This document shows positions 14,801-24,300 of a stretch of DNA of 64,000 nucleotides, one piece after another; the first letter of the stretch is position 1; each line of letters starts with the position of its first letter. The position numbers and the translations under genes were made by a program. Source of the DNA: Membranipora membranacea (Eukaryota > Bryozoa > Gymnolaemata > Cheilostomatida > Membraniporidae). The stretch is from assembly GCA_914767715.1 (NCBI GenBank), contig OU612068.1, positions 18,042,001 to 18,106,000 on the forward strand. The letters are read 5' to 3'. The notes below the pieces were generated by a model. That model made no database searches and was not told where the DNA came from. It saw only the letters and a list, made by a program, of their open reading frames with translations.

Positions 14801-15086
14801 CAAATCAACATGCGACCAGTTTGGGAATATGCGATACCATGTACGAGATCAGCAGTCAGATATATACGTACCTTATCTCATCGACGATGGCCATTTTGAG
14901 TTTCTTGGCCTCCTCCTCATGAGTTTCTCCTTGTAGTTCATCTCTGTGTCTCTTCAAGATGTCAGCAGCAGTTTTCTCCTTGGCAGGCTTATCAGATGGA
15001 AGAATGACTGGTGCTGCCGATGAGACTGCGGCAGGGGTTTCAGCCTCATTATCAAACACAGAAAATAGGTCATCCACATCTGCCAT
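225..15086 (-). CDS. MTREX: MTREX (Mtr4/SKIV2L2), exosome RNA helicase, 20 exons, complete
   Basis: ATP-dependent 3'-5' DExH RNA helicase that feeds RNA to the nuclear exosome (TRAMP, NEXT and PAXT complexes). Exons on the minus strand: 15086-14872, 14649-14454, 14272-14165, 13412-13288, 11842-11671, 9776-9575, 9115-8943, 8427-8319, 7187-7054, 6563-6452, 6141-6032, 5329-5189, 4733-4609, 4315-4108, 3632-3406, 2838-2739, 1745-1542, 1300-1178, 814-695, 401-225. They sum to 3081 bases in one open frame, giving 1026 aa (human 1042). Visible motifs: Walker A AHTSAGKT at residues 142-149, DEIH box at 233-236, SAT at 264-266, [10 protein letters not shown] (motif VI) at 502-511, and the C-terminal end [13 protein letters not shown] typical of the family. 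The start is the first ATG, with good context (GGAACATGG). The N-terminal acidic stretch is shorter than in vertebrates. No key helicase residue is missing. Exon phases were checked by hand; single boundaries could shift by a few bases where two GT or AG sites lie close together. Confidence 0.96.
3406..5329 (-). other. MTREX: MTREX exons 12-15: winged helix to arch/KOW region
   Basis: Residues 553-787. Exon 12 encodes [19 protein letters not shown], which leads into the arch. Exons 13-14 give the KOW-type segment around residues 640-710 ([11 protein letters not shown]), which in this family binds RNA and arch-interacting partners. Exon 15 returns to the helical core with [20 protein letters not shown]. 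The insertion between them is shorter and less conserved than the core, as usual for Mtr4 proteins. Confidence 0.88.
4481..4505. repeat. (TA)n microsatellite
   Basis: An uninterrupted TA run in MTREX intron 13. Similar runs occur at 16297-16319, 25467-25484 and 50533-50560. Confidence 0.9.
5575..5865. mobile_element. Diverged relative of the 504-bp inverted-repeat element (MTREX intron 11)
   Basis: In the intron between MTREX exons 11 and 12. The stretch at about 5780-5860 (ACAGGCAGGAATTGATATAA, then CCAAATACC and CCCAAACTATTTC) matches the interior of the element at 18553-19056 (ACAGGCAGGAAATGCTATAA, then CCAAATAC and CCAAACTATGTC). The stretch GGAATTGTCCTCTCTTAATT near 5590 resembles its left arm (AGGAGTTGTCCTCTCTCCAG). 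Ends are not clear, so the copy looks old or rearranged. Confidence 0.5.
6032..14272 (-). other. MTREX: MTREX exons 3-11: DExH helicase core (two RecA domains)
   Basis: Residues 138-552. Exon 3 has Walker A, exon 5 has the DEIH box and the SAT motif, exon 7 has the [11 protein letters not shown] block of the second RecA domain, exon 9 has [15 protein letters not shown] and [14 protein letters not shown], and exon 10 has the arginine-finger motif VI. All introns in the block have GT-AG ends. The two largest introns (about 1.9 kb at 9777-11670 and 1.4 kb at 11843-13287) hold no gene; the second contains a palindromic element. Confidence 0.93.
12863..12986. mobile_element. Palindromic MITE, family 1, intact copy
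   Basis: About 124 bp in MTREX intron 4. The two halves are almost perfect reverse complements: it begins CTAGACCAAGTTTGGTCC, ends GGACCAAACTTGGTCTAG, and has GGTCACGCCGCAGCGTGACC at the centre. ACTAAC directly flanks both sides (12857-12862 and 12987-12992); the match can be read as up to 9 bases. This looks like a target-site duplication. It has no coding capacity. The near identity of the arms suggests a recent insertion or a strong need to keep the hairpin. Related copies are at 41613-41696, 49419-49538 and 53973-54066. Confidence 0.85.
14454..15086 (-). other. MTREX: MTREX exons 1-2: N-terminal extension and entry to helicase domain 1
   Basis: Residues 1-137. Exon 1 (15086-14872) encodes an acidic, Ala/Lys-rich segment beginning [12 protein letters not shown]. 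This matches the family's disordered N-terminus in style but is poorly conserved in sequence. Exon 2 (14649-14454) carries the conserved [10 protein letters not shown] and [15 protein letters not shown] blocks just ahead of the Walker A exon. Exon 2 appears to use the donor GTGGGT at 14453, because only this keeps the frame into exon 3. A possible 3' splice site (CTGTAG) lies only 9 bases before the ATG, so the 5' UTR may be split by an intron. Confidence 0.85.
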
Positions 15087-15970
15087 GTTCCTGACCTACA
15101 GGAAAACTGTCAAATGTTTTAATCCAATCTAGCATGAAGGGCTCTATAAGAGTTGGATACAACTAAAGCAACGTTCATTGACTGAAGTTGTTTGTGATCT
15201 AACATGTGAAAAGCGAATGTCTGTAAGTGTAACTAGTTTATACTATAGCGATATACTACCATTCAGCATGATTGAGCCAACAACTACAGAGGTAATGTAT
15301 TGATTGAGTAGGTACCAGCAATCTCCAGTGGACAACTAGACAGACTACAGTAACAGTTACAGCATACACTTTTTTTTATTGGTTAGCAATCAAAGGAATG
15401 TGTTTGATTTGAAGGGCCCCCACCACCATTGCCAAAGCTAGGACTACATTTTGAGCATAGGCCCCTGGACCATACTGGACATTTGAAAAGTAAAGGCATG
15501 TATGGCAAAGTCCCTCTAGTCTTACTCCTTACTTGGACCCAGGGGCCCATCATCATTCATCATCAATCAATCATCATTCATTCATGGCTCTTGCTTGGGT
15601 AGACCTGTCTGTGCTGTGCTCAGCTCACCGAGGCTGAGTAATTGTGACCTAAGAGTGTGACTTGAGCACTCAACCTTATGACTTGCAACCACAGCAGTTG
15701 GCATATCTCTGTCTTTACCTTATGTTTTAACCTGTCACTTCATCTGTGTACTGTAACCATCAGTTTCTTTTACTATGTTTCTTCTAAATCAATATCCATT
15801 CAAGTTCATGCTTACAGGAAACAAATTTCTGCATACCAGTACTGTGTACCTAGATTTCGAAAAATCCGGACGGGCCTCATGAGGGAACTTCTATCAGTCT
15901 TGGTATTGTTACTTAATCGGCAAAACATGACACATTCACGACATAAAAATATTGCTTTTTAATCTCATTG

Positions 15971-16030
15971 AGGTCATTGCTCTCAGCCAATAGAAACTCG
16001 TTGACCCTTTAGGAATGAGGGGCAATGACC
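15971..16030. repeat. Short inverted repeat with GGTCATTG ends
   Basis: AGGTCATTGC at 15971-15980 and GGCAATGACC at 16021-16030 are inverted relative to each other, 40 bases apart. It is one of a set of similar hairpin-like repeats, the others being near 21856, 23707, 24645 and 33425. Confidence 0.55.
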
Positions 16031-18552
16031 TGCATGTTGCCACTGTCACATTGAAAGGTAAAGAACATGCGACATAAAACATACTTGCAGCTTTTACCCT
16101 GAATGACTCTCAAATCTGACCTGGCAGCATATATTCCTCTTCCTCACAATCTGTTTTGAGTATACTGTGAACCCAATTTCTATAGAAAGATTGGAAGTCA
16201 AACTTTACCAACCAGAACAGGTGCTCCTAGTAGAATAAAAATAATAAAATAAGGTTAGTTATATTTTACTACTGTACTATACTACTGCTTCACATCTATA
16301 TATATATATATATATATATGTATTGATATATCATCACCCAACGTTTGTTTGCTCCCGGGGACTCAAATTCGCTGGATACTACCAGGAACTTTGGAATGAC
16401 CATCCTGCTATAGTAATTGTATTTTGATGACTTGGTAATTGGTGTACCTTTCCCTTTTCTTATTATAGTCAACTCAAGTCAATGATTAATGAAGTTATAA
16501 CAATACATTATTGATAAGTATGACTGGCGGATTATGCGGCACTGCCCAGCCCATGCTGTAAAAAAACCGCTTTATGGTTTCAATCTCCGGTTTGGACATG
16601 GAATTTTTAACCTTTTTAGAATAATCATTTAAATGCTGAAGTAGGACATCTGGAGACAACAAACTAGTAGGGATACCAATATTTGACTACATTGGCTTAC
16701 TTCTGGCTACTCATACTACATATTCTACTAATCAAGGAACTGTATTATACTAGTACGATTCACCAGATACAGGTGAGACTTATCTTCTATTGATAAGAGT
16801 GTCTGGCTCAGAGCAGGCTTGATATGGACTTGTAGCGATGTGTACAACACATAGTTTACTCACTGAAGAGTGACAACGGTCATTCCCATCAAAAGCAGAT
16901 GATACCTGGCATTCTTCTATCACATGATACCATTAGCACAGAAGTAAGCTAAAGTAGAGTGGCACCAAAGAGCTGTGCTGGATCAAATCAAAATTTCTTA
17001 TATTCATGGAATATGATCGCGACGTTATGGATCGCTTGGATTAGACAGGGTGTTAAGTTGTTTGATATGTCAGTGTTCAAAGTTACTGTTACAGATTAGA
17101 TCAGACCAAGGCTACTTTCTGATGGAGGTCGTTAGCCGTTTACTTAGTCTGTAGGCCCTCGTGACAAATCTTTATCCTTATTCACGATGGCTACTTGAGC
17201 CTCTTGCGTTAAATTTGTAGCTAATGTACATTAACTTGATGCTGATTCGGACTGTAGCATTGGAAATAGGGATACATTGATCATGTATATCACCTGGTCA
17301 GTCAGTTGATACGTCAGCGTTTTTATATCTCTGATGTCGGCTAACTCCCTTATGGGATCTCGCCCTTGGTTGGAAATAATGCTCAGAATATTGTGTTGAG
17401 ATCCAGTTTTTTGCTGTGCTGATATAGTTCTTTGATAGCTTGTTGACAATGAAAAATAGCATTTCCTAAGAACACACAACAATCTTATAGTACGCTGCAT
17501 GTTTTAGAGTGTATGGTTTTTATCCGCACTATTCACTCACTCAATGGAACTTTTGTTTTGCTCCATTTCAACAGTAATTAAATTTGAACATCACCTCTAA
17601 GTGATTGGATGTTGTTGACCACAGATTTGATATACGGCAGTTTTGTTTCATAATGTATGGCGCAATGGTGGTTTTTATTGAGATGGCCTTTAGAAACTGT
17701 GTTGTTGCCGCGCAAGTCTTAGGTGAGAATCTCCTGGTCGCATGCATTCATTCTGACCGATCGGCTTCGGCGTCCTCAAAACATGGGCGGAGAGTATAAG
17801 ATCAATGAAGGAGTTATTGATATGGAAGGTTATTGTCAGGAATTTTCACATAATTAACCTGAATGATTGACTGATTTGCCGTTTCCAGTAGGTGGTCAAT
17901 GCTTTTGTGAATTGTTTGTACCATTCATGCATATCCCGGCTGCTTGGGTGTGTTGTTATTCTTTGCTCATAAAATCCCAATGAGGCATAGACAAATCTTT
18001 TATTCTTTCGCAAGGTAGCAAGGTCGGGTCAAACGAAGGTCAACTCTGACTGGTCCTATTATATACATAATTTTTTATGAATATATTTGTAGGTCAATGA
18101 CTAGAGCAGTCTTCGGTCCAATAACTTATAGTATTGTTGCTTCATCCAGCCCTACTTTTGTTCCCAAATCATCAACTATGGCAATAATTAAAGCCCATTA
18201 TAACACCTATCACATCAGCACTTGAGTTTGTCATATACTTGACAAATGTCAGTGTTAAATGGAGGACATAATATATGCATTTTGTGGTTTTTCATTGGCG
18301 GTGCATCGGGCATAAACAGCTTAGTTGCCTAGACTCTTAGTATTTTTACCTGTATCCTTGCCTGTGTGTAACTCATGAATATCAGCCACTACATGGATTA
18401 GTAGAAAGGAATCCAATGAAAATGAATTCGTGGAAAGATTGACAGACTTATCACTGTTATTACTGCCCTTAGCTGTGGTTACCAATGGTGGTCATATTTG
18501 TAGTAATTACCATGACTCTGTCTCATCTTCAGATTAAATGTTTTTGTTTTCT

Positions 18553-19056
18553 ATAGACAGTTTTCTGAGGTCTCATTTGAGGAGTTGTCCTCTCTCCAGT
18601 TTGGTACTTTTAACCCATGCCGCATAGGAAAAACGTGCTGAAAGAGGGTTATCTTGAAAACCGCTTATGATAGGATATAAATGATTTTTGATTCAGAATC
18701 AGCACCATTGAAAACCCTGGGAGCCAGGGTTTCCAAATCATTGGGGACTTGAAAGCTGATAAATCTCAATTTTAGTGATGAAATTCATGAAAAATTCTGC
18801 CAAATTGTCCGCAATACAGGCAGGAAATGCTATAATTGACAATCCAAATACAAAATTTATTTTCCAAACTATGTCCCTATCAGTTTTCAATGGTGCAGAT
18901 TCTGAATCAAAAATCATTTTTATCCTAACATAGCCAGTTTTCAAGATAACCCTCTTTTCAGCACGATTTTCTTATGCGGCGTGGGTTAAAAGTACCAAAC
19001 TGGAGTGAGGACAACTCCGAATTGAGGCTCAAATCGGAGCTCAGAAAACTGTCTAT
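18553..19056. mobile_element. 504-bp element with about 160-bp terminal inverted repeats
   Basis: The left arm (about 18553-18715) and right arm (about 18890-19056) are inverted copies. Both contain CAGTTTGGTACTTTTAACCC, AGAGGGTTATCTTGAAAAC and GATTTTTGATTCAGAATC in matching order, with scattered mismatches. The core of about 175 bp has no long open frame. This is the structure of a non-autonomous DNA transposon (MITE or foldback type). I could not define the target-site duplication with confidence. It lies between MTREX and the receptor gene. Confidence 0.8.
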
Positions 19057-21324
19057 TATCACCAGTCAATAATGAGGACGCTATCTGACTGACTTATTTG
19101 TCGGCAGGCCTGTCACACATTCACAGTTTTGTGTGGCTTATGGAACAATCTACCGGATGCCACTAAATGACAGTATGACGACCAAGCTTGGAACTGTCTG
19201 GCGAACCCATTGATGGTTCCATTTGATTACTATGTCGGTACTGTTGCGACAGCTTTTAGACGTATAATGTCATCTCTCCTTGAGCTTGCTGTGCTGAGGC
19301 TGGGTAATTTCCTTGCCATTGATAGACATCCCGTGGTTTGTCATAATGTCATGCCGCTTTACCATTTCCACGTCTGCTGGGAAATCGCTCTCATTAATGC
19401 TCTCCGCTGTGGGATAAAGAATGCTAGCTGATCTGAAAGAGGATGGTTGTTCTTGAAATGGCCGTGACATTTGGATTGATGTATCTGATGTCTGCGGCCT
19501 AATTCTGAATGCCGAGCAGAGCATATCGACGGTTTATATCTTTGTTCCCCTTTTCAGTTCCATTGCATAAGTCTTGTAATCCGGAGCACAATTCTTGCAT
19601 AACCAGGGCAGATGTCTCAGATTCAAAATAATTATAAATCTTCCGCCAATCAAGTTTTTCAAAGGCAGTTGATTTATTTCCTAGGTTAATGGAAATGAAT
19701 TTCTCATTACGGTCAGAAATTATGGTTGGTTATTTTGAGATGGAGTCGATTTGTTACAGCGTTGTTGTCCGGACTCCTGATTGCTACTCTAGCCTAATCT
19801 TATAGCCCTGCCCGGTCTTTATATATATCTGTTCCGTGGTCTTATTAACAATGGAGTCACTGACTGAGAGGACAATATATGCCTGATGTTATCTGAAGCC
19901 GCAAAGCATGTCTAAAATCAATTATTGGTGTACTGATGTCAGCAATAATTAGTGAGCTTTGCTGTGATTTCTTGAGTGAGTGAGTGACTTTCGATGATAT
20001 TCGAAGGTAATTGGCCAATTGCCCGTGTTATGGAATCGTCCAATTGACTCCCAGCTCCAAGTTTTAATCAAGGACCGAAGGTGTGTCTCTTTTTCTGCGA
20101 TAGTTTTTTCAACGGAATCATAACGTTTCAACTACATTAGTTGTATGAGGATTTACAACTGTCCGCTGCAGACCAAATTGTAGAGAAAGTTTAGGAGAAA
20201 AAGAGAAAGTGATAGGATTAGATTTAAACTGGCCGCCCAACATCAAGAGGAATCCCTGCATGCTTAAAAATGAAGCTTTTAAAATTGACCGTAACCATAG
20301 ACCATAACCATATAATTTCGTTGGAAATTACTCAAGGTACTGCAGGTTTGAATAGTTGAAATTGTCAAGTTGTTACATAACATATCGTGTGGTCTCAGGA
20401 GAGTCCTATGATGGTCAAGAGTTGTGATGGCATACGTGATGTGATGTGGTTGACTAGGCTGACCAGCGTTCGCTCAATCTTTTATAATCTTTATATAGCA
20501 GGCAGACTGGACATTAACTTGTTACATAATAATCCAAGCCGTCCATTGATTGCTGTGTATACTAGTGCATAAAGGCCAATGATCGAAACTTCTATAGTTC
20601 ATTTACTATTTACTGACCAGGCAAAGAGGTTGTTGGTTTAATGTTCGTCCTGTTGACTGCTGTATACCCAGTCAGGACAGCAAGTCAACGTACATTCTAG
20701 TTGATAGATCTACTCGTCCTGGGAGGACAAGGACTTGGCAAATAAGTCCAAGCAAGGAACGAGAAGTCTTGAACAGCAATAGAAGGAACTACCTGCCCTA
20801 GAAACTCATTAGAGAACTTGCTTATACATTTTTATACCAAGACCTTATACACTCTCGGATAATTGACTCTCGGGATTTCGACGACATTTTATGAACGGAT
20901 AATGTCTCGCCTCGGCGATATGCATCATTTAGATCCAAACCTTCAATTGTAAGTTTTTCACTGTGCAATGATTGTTGACGAGCCCAACAACTTCTGCTAA
21001 AGTTGATGTCAACATATTGTCTCTTCCGATATTTCTTCACGGTATTTCTGATTTTGGTGGAAGTTTTGACGGATCGTAGCTAAAAGGGTTCATGTTGATG
21101 GCTTTAGACAGTTTCGGAATATATCTTATTTCGCTACAAATTCAGGTAGTTTGGAACCTTGTAGGAGTTGGTTGCTGTGTACTTTGGTGATTGAAATGAA
21201 ATTTTTCCTGTGATACTGCAACCTCCCATTGCCACTAAAACATGTTAAATATATACAGGACTTGGAAAGAAATTTTGAAACCAGTACAATGTTGTATAAC
21301 AATCTAATTCTGTATTGGTTGCAG

Positions 21325-24300
21325 TCGTGGCCTTGTGCCGCCTGGATTACAGATGACAGATTATCCAGTTAATCAAATTAATTTTGGTGGCGGAGGAGCA
21401 GGCGCTTACTCAAACAGTATGGCCAAGAAGAAGAAGGGATTCGGTATTGTTGGACGGAGTATCGAAGAAGAACTATGTTTGGTTTGTGGAGACAGAGCAT
21501 CCGGCTATCACTACAATGCCTTGTCCTGTGAGGGCTGCAAAGGTAAGAACGGATTAAAAGATTTTCAATTTTTGCTTGAAACTAACCGGTGGATTTTTGA
21601 TAATGGCACTTAGAGCAGCAATCTTTAATTAAAATGAAAACTGTTGACCACCAAAATTGCTTGATAAGTCTTTTTAAGTTAAATGTCTGGTGAGGATTTG
21701 ATGAAAACAGGTCCAACTGGCTCTAAAATGGTTTCCAGGGGTGCTATTTTGCATCCCTGAATAATTTAGCCGTCTGGACCCTCGACATTGTTTTTTTTTG
21801 CCCAGGCTAGTTTCCTAAAGCAGTAGGATGAAGAGGGTATATTGCTTTGACCCCGAGGTCATTGACGTTATTGAGATAGAGTTGCGGTCAATAACCCATT
21901 TATTACCCGCTCTTAACTAGACCTCTTGCAAAACCAACAAACGTCAAACATTTTTAGCACATTTCTCTAACACATCAGCACACAGCCATCTCATAGCAAC
22001 AAGATCTTGGTTTTGACATTGACAGCAGCGGAAAAGCTTCGTAAATTATCATTTGAAATACATAATTAGGGATGAGCAAATTACCTCAAGAAGGAAATAT
22101 TAGCTAGAGTTTAGTATAGCTTTTTTTGGATTGACTTAATATTAGCTAGCACAAAGTTTTGCTACGTGAGGTGGAAGTTGGTGTTAAGTAACGAGGTTGA
22201 GTGAAGGTTAGCTAGCTAAAAACTTTGCTCATTTCCTGCCTGTGCTAAAATGCGAACTTTTGTTTGCCTGATAACATGAGTGCAGAAGAAAAAAGTGTAA
22301 TTTAGAATTCATGCTGCGATATTTTCATTGGGAACACTGTAACCGCGGTGTACTCTGTTGGAGGCACAAGTCTTGCTATTGTGGTGAGCTAGAACCTTAC
22401 TGCTGCTTGAACCATATCTCAGGTATAATACCTGCTAAGTTAATGGTCAGTTTGATCGATCATGTTTTTCGAGTAAATGACTAGTTTGAAGGTACTGCAC
22501 TGTTCTAGGCTGCTGCTTCCTTTGAACGGTCTGGTATTTCAATTGATGGTAGCTCCACCAACCTCTATGGCTGGGCCTAGTTGAAACACCCTTTGACAGT
22601 AGCTGACTTGTTATAATGCAGGTGAAATAGCGCATACCACTAGATAAAAGCATAAAACTACCTGCACATTGGTCGGTAAAAACATCACAGACACACATAA
22701 TTTTATACTTTGTTAATGTTGCTGGCGTTATCACAGTGACTCCTGTTGCATCATGATACAGCCATGATTGATGGGTAATTCTCACTGCAGACTTTATCGA
22801 AGCAAAGTTTAGAGGCTATATTTTGCATGCCATGCACAAAATTACATAACCCATGGGTCAGTGCCCCATGAACGTCTGGTATATGTTATTTTGATTTTCA
22901 GCCAGACAGAAACTAGGAACATGAGCTTAGGGATTAGGTTGATTGAGGTTGACAAATAATAATAAAGTATGAACAGTATATAACCAATGAACGGTGTCAG
23001 GAAAAATGTTGTATACCACGTTGACAGGCAGTAATTACCTACACTTGAGCAACCAATGTAGTTACTGGAGAATATTTTCGGAAATTAACATAATGACAAG
23101 GCAATAGCCGATGAAATTGCATATATGAACTCATCTTACGATGGTTCGGTGGTAATCCACGTTGCTGAAGGCTTTATGGAATGTCACTATTTAGCCTTGG
23201 CTGTACACAGGACACAGTCGTTGAGGTAAAAAAAATTCCGGATTGCCTTAGAAAACCTTTTGTAGCCTGAAGCAGTCTGTAATAGTTTGCGACTGACTGA
23301 CATGTCTGAAAGTTATTGGAAAGGTTGATGCCATAAACATGTTATTACCTTGGAGAGTCAGATTGATGTATATTGATTTACCGGGTAATGTTACGCAGCG
23401 TGCGACGCTTTTTCTTACGTAACTGGAAACATCCATTTGTAATTATAAGCTCCTGCCGTAATGATAGCCAGGCAATGGCTATAAAAGTTCTAGTGTTTCA
23501 AGTCATGTAAAAATCATCATGAGATGGCTGAAGCAATGACTATTTATAATCTATGACTATTTATAATCTTTGGCTGAAGTATTTTCTCATAAAGTGGGTT
23601 TTGTGGGTTTAACATTAACATGCCATCTTATAGCCTGGCAGTTGAGTTATCTAGGCAACCAAACCTATAACTATGTCATTGTAAAGTTATAATTTGCTCA
23701 GTCACTAGGTTATTGACATTATTGTGAATGCCAATAGGCTTTGGCATTCGTGCACCCTTGGGTATTATGGTCAATGATCCATGAATAGGCATATATAGGC
23801 TGGTATAGTAATGAACTATTTATTGTAACAAGTGTATTATACTGTGATAAAGAAACCAAGCTAAAGCTATTGCCTGGTCATGCAGGGCAACTGAATTTAT
23901 TGGAACGGACAGTGCGGTAGTTGTGATTATTGGACTAGTATTATATTAAGCATTGATAGCTTAGCTAAAGGTATTGGCAGGGTTAGAAACTGCGTCCAGT
24001 TCGTTTGCCACCAAAACAAATGTGGGCCCAACAAATAGTCCGCAATCATGGCATCTGACAACCTCTCTGTAAAAATGACATCTTGAAGGTGAGATCCCTT
24101 GAAAAAACCAGCCACCATCAAACTGTGAACAGCAAATAGTAGTGCTGTAATCTTGATTCCACATTTGCTATCATTCTGTTAATAAGATACGATCAGACAG
24201 GAAATATGCTAATTCAAATTCTATGTAATGGAGGGTGCATGAACAAAACACCACCGTCAGAAGGTTGCACCACTGTTTATTTTACACAAATGGCTTAGGT

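Larger units (their letters stand above)
15087..21324. other. Intergenic/5' flanking region between MTREX and the nuclear receptor
   Basis: About 6.2 kb between two genes transcribed in opposite directions away from here, so it should contain both promoters and any non-coding first exons. I recognise no protein family in it. It holds CAT-rich simple sequence near 15540-15590, a TA run, a small inverted repeat (AGGCCCCTGG near 15460 against CAGGGGCCC near 15540), the 504-bp element at 18553-19056, and two unassigned minus-strand open frames (17231-17500 and about 20822-21079) that are discussed as findings. Confidence 0.6.
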
